DNA of 42,728 nucleotides from an uncultured Nitrospira sp. (GTDB taxonomy: Bacteria; Nitrospirota; Nitrospiria; Nitrospirales; Nitrospiraceae): the NCBI GenBank assembly GCA_902500995.1, contig CABVSR010000031.1:1-42728 (forward strand), written 5' to 3'. Position numbers and translations under genes: made by a program. Below, in pieces: positions 25,401-32,805 of this stretch. A model generated the notes under the pieces. The model made no database searches. It was not told the origin of the DNA and saw only the letters and a list, made by a program, of their open reading frames with translations. Positions within the stretch are counted from its first letter, which is position 1; every line of letters begins with the position of its first letter.

Positions 25401-25519
25401 ATCCGGCCTTCTCCAAAGGCGGCATCGATACAGAGCATTCTTTCCTGCAAAAACCCTTCACGCCCACGACGCTGGCCCAAAAAGTCCGCGAAGTGCTGGA
25501 CGGGTCGAAGGTCGGTTGA
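22418..25519 (+). CDS. Hybrid sensor histidine kinase (Cache-PAS-GAF-HK-REC)
   Basis: About 1033 residues. TM1 is LPVLIVGVTIVALVIGVVML; a periplasmic dCache region has WLGVTDPHGRMIAATDSSVIG and GWFERVRQAGTVQVDEVEV; TM2 is IAGVVVWLPMVGLLLWATG. PAS: VIVDTALDAVISMDAGGIIT through the PAC motif. GAF: ILQAICESLEWELGIFWRL to GVIELFRREI. Kinase: GGVAHDFNNMLTVIRGYSEL (His), NLAVNARDAMPDGG, DTGHGMD and GKGTGLGL. Receiver: TVLLVEDEPGVRRLV, LLLTDVVMPQMSGPEV, YMSGYPD and FLQKPF. The GVAHDFNN box is the HWE-free 'hybrid PAS-kinase' type common in Nitrospira and Deltaproteobacteria. The start at 22418 gives a 4-base overlap with the upstream gene, implying coupling. No DNA-binding output is adjacent. Confidence 0.93.
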   Translation: MTASPLPGSPRRSYPWLPVLIVGVTIVALVIGVVMLRSIEVRMVEATGENLTLASAEIADKLDRLLFERHADVRMMARAFTDRAADKKYINEYLQWMKETYAPVYLWLGVTDPHGRMIAATDSSVIGQDYSRSGWFERVRQAGTVQVDEVEVHESNHKIESIAFTAPIISVSGQFLGTVTTRIGLPMLEDVLIETVREIQQTDGAAGPFEYEFLTKGGQVFVDSSSSSLDRVNLRELNLPSVVRSSSGKAGYVEEMHVRRHVPVVTGYSQTNGYSDYSGLQWTILLRMDRDLILLPIRAMMWKLGIAGVVVWLPMVGLLLWATGRLREQHRQAQQESEWARAAEAALLQSQERNRVIVDTALDAVISMDAGGIITDWNAQAVNIFGWEREEALGRRVSETVIPVRDREGHERGLRHFLETGQGALLNRRIEMMGSHRDGHEFPVEITISPARLGDAYIFSAFIRDITARKRTERQLASQYAVTRVLAESRTLEEAGPKILQAICESLEWELGIFWRLDRQGSVLRCLDVWQSPGLNAEEFVLDTWRHTFAIGKGLPGRIWQAGEPTWIKDVVQEANFPRGGAAARVGLHGAFGFPVRVGTEVEGVIELFRREIKQPDEQLLKMVADVGLKIGQFGERARAEDALRRTEAQLQQSQKMEAVGRLAGGVAHDFNNMLTVIRGYSELVLSRLSPTDGFRKELEEVKKAADRASGLTGQLLAFSRRQFIAPKVLDLNSVIHNMEGMLRRLLGEDIVELCTVLDPGLGQLKADPGQVEQVIMNLAVNARDAMPDGGRLTVETANVQFGQRRNRPPMGAEPGSYIALIVRDTGHGMDEDTQSHVFEPFFTTKEKGKGTGLGLSTVYGIVKQSGGCIEVESKPGRGATFKIFFPRVEAVNPETETVAVGGDSVRGRETVLLVEDEPGVRRLVNETLRLHGYTVLEARHGIEALLTGAKHAGPIHLLLTDVVMPQMSGPEVAEKLATVRPEVKVLYMSGYPDHPAFSKGGIDTEHSFLQKPFTPTTLAQKVREVLDGSKVG

Positions 25520-25627
25520 GCCGCGGAGCTCCGTCCCTGCCTCTCGCCGGTCCCTTGAACTTCCTGTCCGTTTCCGTTTATCGTGGCGCACCATGCAGAC
25601 GATTTCATTTCAGGCGGGAGTAGCGTC

Positions 25628-26467
25628 ATGAGCGAAGGGCGGGCAGCGACGGCTCCGAAAGGGCAGGCCCAAGACATCGATCATTACCGGATTGCGCGCG
25701 AACCATTCTACGCGGATGTGCGAGGCGAGGTCGGGCTGTTTACCATTGCGGCGCAGAGCCGCATGCCGGTGATGCTGAAAGGGCCCACAGGGTGCGGGAA
25801 AACGCGGTTTGTCCAGCACATGGCCTACCGCTTGGGCCGGCCGCTCATTACGGTCGCCTGCCATGAGGATCTGACCGCTTCCGACCTCGTCGGACGGTAT
25901 CTCTTGAAGGGGCAGGAGACGGTGTGGATGGACGGCCCGCTGACCCTCGGAGTAAAGCAGGGCGCGATTGTGTATCTGGACGAGATCGTCGAGGCCCGTA
26001 AAGATACCACGGTCATCATCCATCCCTTGAGCGACGACCGGCGCCTGCTGCCGATCGAGAAAAAAGGGCAGGTCATCGAAGCGGTAGACGAGTTCATGCT
26101 GGTGATCTCGTATAACCCCGGCTACCAGAGCATCTTGAAAGATTTGAAACAGAGCACCAAGCAGCGGTTCATGGCGATCGAGTTCGATTATCCGCTGCCG
26201 GAGGTTGAAGCCCGGGTCGTGGCGCATGAGGCGGGGGTTAGTCCGGAGATTGCGCAGCGGCTGGTCAAGATCGCCGGGAAAGTCCGCAACCTCAAGAATC
26301 ACGGGCTTGAAGAAGGCGTGAGTACCAGACTGTTGATCTACGCGGCGACCTTGATCAAGCAGGGCGTACCTGCCGATCGCGCCTGCGATGTCGCGATCGC
26401 CCGCCCCATTACCGATGACCCGGATATGTTGCGCAGCATCATCGAGGTCGTGAAAGCGATGTTCTAA
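25628..26467 (+). CDS. MoxR-type AAA+ ATPase, CbbQ/NirQ/NorQ family
   Basis: 279 residues. Walker A is [10 protein letters not shown] (from residue 52), Walker B is [10 protein letters not shown], sensor 1 is [11 protein letters not shown], followed by [13 protein letters not shown] and the C-terminal '[13 protein letters not shown]' region with CbbQ_C character. CbbQ/NorQ ATPases work with a VWA protein (CbbO/NorD) to remodel a metalloenzyme such as Rubisco or NO reductase. The probable partner is encoded at 29248-32283. The frame opens at 25583, but GGGAG before the ATG at 25628 supports this start. No Rubisco or NO reductase gene is in the window, so the client is unknown. Confidence 0.9.
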   Translation: MSEGRAATAPKGQAQDIDHYRIAREPFYADVRGEVGLFTIAAQSRMPVMLKGPTGCGKTRFVQHMAYRLGRPLITVACHEDLTASDLVGRYLLKGQETVWMDGPLTLGVKQGAIVYLDEIVEARKDTTVIIHPLSDDRRLLPIEKKGQVIEAVDEFMLVISYNPGYQSILKDLKQSTKQRFMAIEFDYPLPEVEARVVAHEAGVSPEIAQRLVKIAGKVRNLKNHGLEEGVSTRLLIYAATLIKQGVPADRACDVAIARPITDDPDMLRSIIEVVKAMF

Positions 26468-26512
26468 CCGCCCGGTCGGTGTGCCGTACCACCCTGCGTT
26501 TCCCGGAATGTT

Positions 26513-26869
26513 GTGAGCAACCATGATGTCGGGCGGAAGTCCCCGCCCGCAGGAGCAGAGCAGGCCGTTCACACCACAGCCGAGGGCGCCGTTATTTCGG
26601 TGCATGTCCAACCAAAAGCCTCCCGTACTCACTGCGCAGGATTTCACGGTGTTGCCGTTAAAGTCCGTGTGGCGGCGCCGCCGTCCGATGGCGCGGCCAA
26701 TGACGAGTTATGCCGGTTTTTCGCTCGCACCTGCGGGCTGCCGCTGAGCGCCGTGGAGATTCTGAGCGGAGCGAGCAGTCGCCGGAAGCGCATCCTGGTG
26801 CGGGGGCGTTCCGCTGAACAGGTGCTGGCGCAACTCGCACTCGATCCCCACCAGCCCGGGACGCAATGA
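26513..26869 (+). CDS. DUF167 (YggU) family protein
   Basis: 118 residues. The C-terminal 85 carry the DUF167 pattern: AVISVHVQPKASRTHCAGF, VKVRVAAPPSDGAANDELCRFFA and VEILSGASSRRKRILVRG. The fold is small alpha/beta; its cellular role is not known. The start is GTG at 26513; the N-terminal 25 residues are polar and not conserved, so a later start is possible. It lies 45 bases after the MoxR gene on the same strand. Confidence 0.85.
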   Translation: MSNHDVGRKSPPAGAEQAVHTTAEGAVISVHVQPKASRTHCAGFHGVAVKVRVAAPPSDGAANDELCRFFARTCGLPLSAVEILSGASSRRKRILVRGRSAEQVLAQLALDPHQPGTQ

Positions 26870-26900
26870 ATGCATGACACATGGTCTCTGCGAGGATGTG

Positions 26901-27383
26901 ATGCACGATGAAATGTGTGCCGGGGTCGTGCCGCGATCGGGTTCTGTGCAGAAGCGTGGATCATGGATAACGCGATGCTCGATTGTCATCGTCCTGGCTG
27001 TCGCCGGCTGCGCCGGACCTGAACCCATCTTCAAGTCCACCACCCACTTGCAGCTTCACGGCAAGCCGCAGGCCGAACAGGAAGCGGCGGTCTGTGGGGT
27101 GAAAGCCGAACGGGCCGGGTTGCAGCATGGAACGAATCGCAGGGGCAATGCCGGCGCCGGCGCCGCGCTGGGAATCATCGGCGGGGCGGCCGTGGGAGCC
27201 TCTGCGGGGTTGGTGGGCGGGCCGACGGGCATCGCCATCGGCGCCGCGGCGGGCGGGGCGGTCGGCGGCGTCTTAGGCCTGTTTGCCGGCGCCTATAAAC
27301 CCATACAGCCACAGCAGGACTATGCGGCGTTCGTCGAACGTTGTCTCAGGGAGAAGGGCTACGAGACGGAAGGGTGGCAATAG
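26901..27383 (+). CDS. Glycine-zipper putative lipoprotein
   Basis: About 160 residues. A lipoprotein signal ends at lipobox VAGC (VIVLAVAGCAGPEP). The middle is a long glycine-zipper stretch: GNAGAGAALGIIGGAAVGAS, then GLVGGPTGIAIGAAAGGAVG, which can form one or two tightly packed membrane helices. The tail DYAAFVERCLREKGYETEGW resembles the C-terminus of small outer-membrane zipper proteins. Two cysteines outside the lipobox (VCGVKAERAG and VERCLREKG) could form a disulphide. GAGG five bases before the ATG at 26901 supports this start over the ATG at 26874. Confidence 0.72.
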   Translation: MHDEMCAGVVPRSGSVQKRGSWITRCSIVIVLAVAGCAGPEPIFKSTTHLQLHGKPQAEQEAAVCGVKAERAGLQHGTNRRGNAGAGAALGIIGGAAVGASAGLVGGPTGIAIGAAAGGAVGGVLGLFAGAYKPIQPQQDYAAFVERCLREKGYETEGWQ

Positions 27384-27423
27384 GCCCGATGTTGCAAAGT
27401 CTAGGCGGTGAAGGTCCGGCCGT

Positions 27424-28671
27424 TCAAAAGGTAAAACAGCCTGAATAGTCGGCGATCAGGCACTGGACACGAATAGAAATTCGTTCCAACCGCTCCAACC
27501 GTTGCGGCGTCGGCTCGCCGCCACTGACTTCCCGCAGCCATTCGGCATCCTGCTCCAATTTCCATAGAGACCAGCGTGATGTGCCTGGAATGCGCGTCTC
27601 CTCGTGAAGCGCCTGCTCCACGATGGCGCGAAACGAAGCCGCCTCATCGGCAAACTCCACACGCTGCGCATCAAACACATAGGGCTCCTCATCCTGCGCC
27701 ATCACCGCGAGCAGGCGGCGCAGCCATTCGACCGTCGCGGCCATTCGTTCGTAGGTGAGTGTGCTGGCGACATCACCCGCGGTGTGGTAACGGGGTGAGC
27801 GAGCCGCGGAAAGAAACAAAAAGGGGATGTTGTGGTTGCGGAACACGTCATAGTCGCTGAAGGCCTTGTGCCCACGATCAGGAATTTCCTCGACGAGATG
27901 GATGCCCACGGGGAACACAGTGAGGGCAGGGACCTGGGTGTGGGTGACCCGCCGATAGAGTGCCGGACTTTTTTCCGCGCCGGTGGCGAAAATGGCCTCC
28001 TTGAGCGGCGACCAATGCGCGCCCCCCATCAGGTCCATGATGATGGCGGCCTGAAGATTCCCTGCCGGGCCGACTTCCGGCGGCAGGTGATGAAACAGAA
28101 ACTGTGATCCCATGTCAGTAGTCCCGAAGTAGGGAGACTCCTCGCTGTTGAACGCCACGAACATGATCCCGTGGCGCGAGAGCGCCGCCAGGTTTCTGGC
28201 CGTTTCGATCAGGATGGCAACGGAGGAGGCGTTATCGTCGGCTCCAAGGAAGGGATACCCGAGATGGTCAAAGTGGGCTCCGATCACAATCCAACGTGCA
28301 GGACCTGGTTGGTCGGTGGGCGGAATGATGCCGATGATGTTATCGCCCATGCGATCCGAGATGGATTGCCGATAGCCGCCGAGCGAGGGGAGTGGCTGCA
28401 GGCCGACCCGGCGAAATTGGTCCTCGATGTACTGCGCCGCCTGACGATTGCCTGGCGTTCCGGGCTGGCGGCCGGCCAGTGCCGGGTTCGCGAGAAATGA
28501 CACATGGCTATGCAGCTGCCGGGCTGAGGTGGTCGTGATGGGCAAGCCCCGCGGATCAAGGGCGTCCATCGTGCGGAGGCAACCGGCAGCACTGATGCAA
28601 AGCAGCAGGAAGAGCACTGAGACGCCGTAGCGAAGGCAAGCCATCCGATCGCGGCGAACCAGGCTATTCAC
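27424..28671 (-). CDS. M28 family zinc peptidase, lipoprotein
   Basis: About 415 residues. The N-terminus has a lipoprotein signal (YGVSVLFLLLCISAAGC). The M28 domain shows the two-zinc ligands in order: GAHFDHLG (His), GADDNASSVA (bridging Asp), FNSEESPYFG (catalytic and ligand Glu), IMDLMGG (Asp) and YHTAGDV (His). Family members are aminopeptidases or carboxypeptidases. The start is either GTG at 28671, overlapping the FTR stop by eight bases, or ATG at 28644; the frame is open still further upstream through the FTR gene, which I regard as non-coding. It probably acts in the periplasm, tethered to a membrane. Confidence 0.88.
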   Translation of the reverse strand: MNSLVRRDRMACLRYGVSVLFLLLCISAAGCLRTMDALDPRGLPITTTSARQLHSHVSFLANPALAGRQPGTPGNRQAAQYIEDQFRRVGLQPLPSLGGYRQSISDRMGDNIIGIIPPTDQPGPARWIVIGAHFDHLGYPFLGADDNASSVAILIETARNLAALSRHGIMFVAFNSEESPYFGTTDMGSQFLFHHLPPEVGPAGNLQAAIIMDLMGGAHWSPLKEAIFATGAEKSPALYRRVTHTQVPALTVFPVGIHLVEEIPDRGHKAFSDYDVFRNHNIPFLFLSAARSPRYHTAGDVASTLTYERMAATVEWLRRLLAVMAQDEEPYVFDAQRVEFADEAASFRAIVEQALHEETRIPGTSRWSLWKLEQDAEWLREVSGGEPTPQRLERLERISIRVQCLIADYSGCFTF

Positions 28672-29116
28672 GATGAGGAGAGGAGGCATCCGGAGCAGCG
28701 GGGACATCCGGCGCTTTCGGCGCCATGGGTAGTGCCTTGTGGCGCAGGGCCCGGCCTTTCTCCGGCGTCGGATCCGTGATGAGGCCATAACATTGGCGGC
28801 CTTCATGATCCTCAGGCAGATACTCGGTGATCGGCATGCCGTCTTCGCGGACAAAGAGCAGGCAATGGCAATATTTATAGATCTGCATTTCGTCGCAGGC
28901 GCACATCCAGCGACGCAACTTGGCCTCGGCCTGTTTGTCCGGGTAAAAGTTACAGGGGCAGAGGGGCTTTCCTAACTCATCGATATGCGCGGCTAATCCC
29001 AGCACCACCGCGTTGGTCACGGCAGGATTCGGGTGCATGGCCGTGCCGCTCTTCTCGGCGAACCCTCTCACATACTTCCACATTTTCTCGAGACTCTCTT
29101 TGCTCGGCTCAGCCAT
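28664..29116 (-). CDS. Ferredoxin:thioredoxin reductase catalytic-chain-like protein
   Basis: About 150 residues. The core has CPC, 16 residues, CAC, 8 residues, CHC (KPLCPCNFYPDKQ ... WMCACDEMQIYKYCHCLLFV). This is exactly the spacing of the FTR catalytic chain (CPC-x16-CPC-x8-CHC), which holds a 4Fe-4S cluster next to a redox disulphide and passes electrons from ferredoxin to thioredoxin. Only the second Pro is changed, to Ala. No FTR variable chain is nearby; non-photosynthetic homologues often lack it. The start ATG at 29116 (MAEPSKESLEKMW) has GGGGGA close upstream. It is followed by the M28 peptidase, overlapping it slightly. Confidence 0.88.
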   Translation of the reverse strand: MAEPSKESLEKMWKYVRGFAEKSGTAMHPNPAVTNAVVLGLAAHIDELGKPLCPCNFYPDKQAEAKLRRWMCACDEMQIYKYCHCLLFVREDGMPITEYLPEDHEGRQCYGLITDPTPEKGRALRHKALPMAPKAPDVPAAPDASSPHRE

Positions 29117-29188
29117 TCCATCCCCCGCGTGCAATCGGTCGATGATCCAGTCGATCGGTGCCAGGCGGTCTCGCCTGCGTCGGCACAG

Positions 29189-29217
29189 TTTACAAGCGAA
29201 ATTGTGTCCTTTACAAT
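29189..29217 (+). promoter_or_regulatory. Sigma-70-like promoter of the VWA gene
   Basis: TTTACA (29189-29194), exactly 17 bases, TACAAT (29212-29217). It lies in the divergent gap between the FTR-like gene and the VWA gene, whose ATG is at 29248, giving a leader of about 24 bases. Confidence 0.65.
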
Positions 29218-29247
29218 CCACCACTTCCCTCCAAATGGATCACAGCG

Positions 29248-32200
29248 ATGGAGCCTGGGCACTCTTTCCCACAACTTGTTGACCGCTTGGCCGATCAGCT
29301 CGGACCGGATTCCGCTCGGGCGGTGGTTGCGGACATTCTCGCTTCGGCCTCCAGGCCTGATGCCGCGTCAGGGGTGTGGCTCTTGTTGGAGGAACTCACC
29401 GACGCGGCGCCGAAAGCCGCTAAGAGCGCCATAGACGCCTTGGGGGAATTACGCCGGCGTGGCTTGCTGGCCGAGGTGTTGCCCTGGCTCGATCTCGGTG
29501 TCGCGATCGCGGCTGACTCGGGGGCATTGGCATTGAGATACTTCAAAGAGAGTCCCCTGTTGCTCGGGCTGCTGGATGCGCCTCAGCGAGCCGTGGTATT
29601 GGCTGCCGCTCTGGAGTTGGCTGACCGCCAGCCCAATGTGGCGGTGGAATTCATTCGGGTCGCCCCGGAAGTGGTTCCCGTTCTCCCCCCGGCAGACTGG
29701 CCGACATGGATGGAAGTGGCCTGTGAGTTGTCGGAGACCGATTTTGCCTTGGCCGTAGAATATATCCGTCAAATTCCTGCCATCGCGCGGGTCCTCTCCC
29801 TCGATACGGTTCGGCCATGGATGCAGTTCGGGATGAAGCTCATGGTCGAGAACAGTCTCGACAAGCCGGATTGTCTGGGGGCCTTGGAATTTTTCCGGAC
29901 GAGTCCCGCTATCCTTGGTGATATTCCCGATCAGGCGTCACGTCACCAGGTGATACGCCTGGGCGCGCAGTTGGCCGAGCGCTCGCCGGAGGCGGGTATT
30001 GCACTGTTAGCTGAATCGCCCGCCATCCTTCGTGGACTGCCGACGGATGAGTGGCGGAGGCAGGTGCTGCAATACGGATTGTTGCTGGCCGAGCGCGATG
30101 CAGAGACGGCGTTAGCCTATGTTCGCCGCTGTCCCGAATTGATCGCCTTGATTGGGCCGGGTGAAGGCGCGCAAGCGAAATTTCAGACCTGGTTTGCCTC
30201 TGGAATGGAGGTGCTGGAGTACAGCCTGGAGGGAGGCCGCGCCTATTTCGGCATGGAATCCGAGAAAGCGCTGGGCGCGCTCTCCCAAGCCATGAGCGGC
30301 GTGCCGTTGCGGCAGATTGCCCGGCGGGTCAAGTTGTTTGCTCAAGCACTCTGCGGCCGCGATCTGCGTATCTACGATCTGCCTGACTCGCTTGAATGCG
30401 CGCAACCGATGGCACGTGCCACGGTGAGCGATGACGGGCGGAGCATCGGATTGCCGGCGCTCGTCCGGCGGCACCCGACCTTCGAAGAGAATGTTCGGCT
30501 CTATATGGTGATGGCGGCGCATGAGGCGGGACATCTGGAGTTCGGCACCTTCGACCTGCCCATCGCCCGGTTGAACGATCTGGCGGAGGAGCTCACGCGA
30601 CGGTACTGCCGCAAGCCCTCACGGGAAGCGTACAGCCTCGGTGACCTATTCGCGCGGTATCCGCAACCTGGCCTCATCCGCGATCTGTGGGCGCTTGTGG
30701 AAGATGCCCGGGTGGAGTACTTGCTGCGCCTGGAATATCCGGGGCTGAGCCGCGATTTGGCGTCGATCGCGAAGGAGGCGGTGCAGGTTCGAAGTCTGGC
30801 ACATGGCATGACGGTGCGCGAGTTGGTTGTCGATCAACTTCTGCTTCTCTCCACGGCCGAGGCCGGTTCGGTGCCGATTCCCGATGCCGTGAAACAGGAG
30901 ATCGATCATCTCTGGCGTCTCTGCCAGACCATCTTCCATCCGTCAGCCACAGCGGAAGAGGCCGTGCGGTTAGCCGATCGCCTCTATCTCTCGATGGATG
31001 AATTATTGGCCGTCCGTCGCGAGACCATTCCCAATCCCGATGACACGGAGGCTCCGGAACAATCGATTCCTGCGCCCAAGGCCTCGGAAGATCTTTCCGA
31101 TTCCTATCGCCCGATGGACAACTGGGAGTATCGCGGCGCCATGGACCCGAACCTGGTGCGAGACCGGAGCGAATCGGCGCCTGAACAGAGTCCCGCGTCC
31201 GCCCAAGGGGATCGTGAAGGCGGAGCTGGTTTGGCCGGAGATTCAGGTGGATCGTCCGGTGCCGGTACGGCGCGTTCTCAGCAGACGTCACAGGACGTCC
31301 TGGTCCCAGGCCGCCGCCAGCCCTCATTGGTTGAAGAGGTTTTGGCCGTGGAAGGCGAAGGGGCGCGCCCTGAGAATGAAGCGCCAGGAGCCGTAAAGGC
31401 GGTTCGTTACCGCGAATGGGATGCGGCCATCCAGGATTATCGAATGAATTGGTGCCGGGTGGTCGAACGCGAGGCCGTCGAAGGGACGTCGGATTTTGTG
31501 GAGGAGACCTTGGCGGCTCAGCGCGGGCCGGTCCAGCTCCTGCGCCGCTATTTTGAAAGCCTGCGGCCGCCCGGGCTGCGGCGTGTTCCAGGTCAATTGG
31601 ACGGTGAAGAGTTGGATATGGATGCGGTGATCGGCCGCCTCGCCGATCTCCAGGCCGGAATCGAACCCTCGGAGCGGATCTATGTGCGCCGTGAAAAGCG
31701 CGAGCGCGAGGTGGCCGCGGCATTTCTGGTCGATCTCAGCGGGTCTACGAGCCGCCAGGTCGAGCAGGGGCGGAGAATCATCGATATCGAAAAGCAGGGG
31801 CTTGTGCTGCTCTGCGAAGCGCTGACGGCGATCGGTGACCAATTTGCCGTCTATGGGTATTCGGGGCAGGGGCGCCATCAGGTGGATTTCGTGGTCGTCA
31901 AAGACTTTGATGAACCGGTCACCGGGCGGGCGGGGGCGAAGCTGGGGGGCATGGCGCCCTTGCAGCAGAACCGGGATGGCGCGGCCATCCGGCATGCGAC
32001 GGCCAAGCTGTTGGCTCGTCAGGCCAAAACGCGCTTGTTGGTGGTGATCAGCGACGGACGCCCCCTGGACGATGGATATAAGGACGACTACTCATTGGAA
32101 GACACCCGCATGGCCCTGCGGGAAGCGCGGGGCGCCGGGATTGAACCGGTCTGTATCACGATCGACAAGCAGGCGGATCCCTATCTGCGACGGATGTACG

Positions 32201-32283
32201 GGGATGTGCGGTATGTGGTGATCGATCGGGTCGAGGGGTTGCCGGAAAAGCTTCCGAGGATTTACCATCGGCTGACGGCCTGA
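29248..32283 (+). CDS. Giant NorD/CbbO-like VWA protein with helical repeats and HEAGH motif
   Basis: About 1011 residues. Residues about 65-310 are a helical solenoid of roughly 37-residue repeats (e.g. ALRYFKESPLLLGLLDAPQ, ALEFFRTSPAILGDIPDQA, GIALLAESPAILRGLPTDE). Residues 390-650 match the NorD/CbbO middle region and include AAHEAGHLEFGTFD (HEAGH, 425-429) and LVEDARVEYLLRLEYPG (Glu485). A polar linker follows (about 600-710). The C-terminus is a von Willebrand A domain with MIDAS residues FLVDLSGSTSR and VVISDGRPLDDGY. Such proteins pair with MoxR/CbbQ ATPases, and one lies at 25.6 kb. The ATG at 29248 has GGA upstream and a promoter at 29189-29217. Confidence 0.88.
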   Translation: MEPGHSFPQLVDRLADQLGPDSARAVVADILASASRPDAASGVWLLLEELTDAAPKAAKSAIDALGELRRRGLLAEVLPWLDLGVAIAADSGALALRYFKESPLLLGLLDAPQRAVVLAAALELADRQPNVAVEFIRVAPEVVPVLPPADWPTWMEVACELSETDFALAVEYIRQIPAIARVLSLDTVRPWMQFGMKLMVENSLDKPDCLGALEFFRTSPAILGDIPDQASRHQVIRLGAQLAERSPEAGIALLAESPAILRGLPTDEWRRQVLQYGLLLAERDAETALAYVRRCPELIALIGPGEGAQAKFQTWFASGMEVLEYSLEGGRAYFGMESEKALGALSQAMSGVPLRQIARRVKLFAQALCGRDLRIYDLPDSLECAQPMARATVSDDGRSIGLPALVRRHPTFEENVRLYMVMAAHEAGHLEFGTFDLPIARLNDLAEELTRRYCRKPSREAYSLGDLFARYPQPGLIRDLWALVEDARVEYLLRLEYPGLSRDLASIAKEAVQVRSLAHGMTVRELVVDQLLLLSTAEAGSVPIPDAVKQEIDHLWRLCQTIFHPSATAEEAVRLADRLYLSMDELLAVRRETIPNPDDTEAPEQSIPAPKASEDLSDSYRPMDNWEYRGAMDPNLVRDRSESAPEQSPASAQGDREGGAGLAGDSGGSSGAGTARSQQTSQDVLVPGRRQPSLVEEVLAVEGEGARPENEAPGAVKAVRYREWDAAIQDYRMNWCRVVEREAVEGTSDFVEETLAAQRGPVQLLRRYFESLRPPGLRRVPGQLDGEELDMDAVIGRLADLQAGIEPSERIYVRREKREREVAAAFLVDLSGSTSRQVEQGRRIIDIEKQGLVLLCEALTAIGDQFAVYGYSGQGRHQVDFVVVKDFDEPVTGRAGAKLGGMAPLQQNRDGAAIRHATAKLLARQAKTRLLVVISDGRPLDDGYKDDYSLEDTRMALREARGAGIEPVCITIDKQADPYLRRMYGDVRYVVIDRVEGLPEKLPRIYHRLTA

Positions 32284-32323
32284 CCGGTCGCGTGCAAAGT
32301 CTCAGCACTGGAGCATATCAACC

Positions 32324-32734
32324 ATGATCGAACAACCGCCCCGACCGACCGTGCCGCCTTGGCTGTATAAACTGTTTACCGGCCATCAGTATCCCTATGT
32401 GCGGCGGCAGGCCAAGTTTGCCAATCGGGACTTCAAGCCCGGCGAAGAACGTCCGGAACCGACCCGGGATGCGATCGACGCCAAGTTTTGGGAAATCTAT
32501 CCGCGTTGCACCGCCAAGATTTTGGAAGAAGTGAAGGCCGGCATGATCGTGGTCTTTCACGAGCTGGGTGAGTACCCGCCCGGAGGCTATCAGGACTTGG
32601 TGGACGCGCCCGAAGAATTTCTGGCGGCGAAGTACGGGAAAAAGAAAATCAAAGTGAATTTCTATGACGGCGACAATTTCGTCTGCACGATCAACTTTAA
32701 GGTCGGCGGCTGGACGGGTCACGAACCGGCGTGA
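32324..32734 (+). CDS. Conserved-looking protein of unknown function
   Basis: 136 residues, soluble, mixed charge, no signal or helix. Features include PPWLYKLFTGHQYPYVRRQA, ILEEVKAGMIVVFHELGEYP and KKIKVNFYDGDNFVCTINFK. Codon pattern and base composition match its neighbours. GGAG lies ten bases before the ATG. It follows the giant VWA gene by 40 bases on the same strand, so it may be co-transcribed and could be an accessory to the MoxR/VWA pair, but nothing in the sequence proves that. Confidence 0.72.
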   Translation: MIEQPPRPTVPPWLYKLFTGHQYPYVRRQAKFANRDFKPGEERPEPTRDAIDAKFWEIYPRCTAKILEEVKAGMIVVFHELGEYPPGGYQDLVDAPEEFLAAKYGKKKIKVNFYDGDNFVCTINFKVGGWTGHEPA

Positions 32735-32805
32735 AAATGTGAGGTCGGCGCGAAGGGAATTTTGCGCCTGGGGCTTCATGGGTCACGCTTTACGAGGTGG
32801 AAAGA

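Noticed and set aside
25610..26647. A 345-codon minus-strand open frame
   Set aside because: Antisense to the MoxR ATPase, whose Walker motifs fix the coding strand.
30674..31723. A 349-codon minus-strand open frame
   Set aside because: Antisense to the NorD-like gene; Pro/Arg-rich low-complexity translation typical of a shadow frame.
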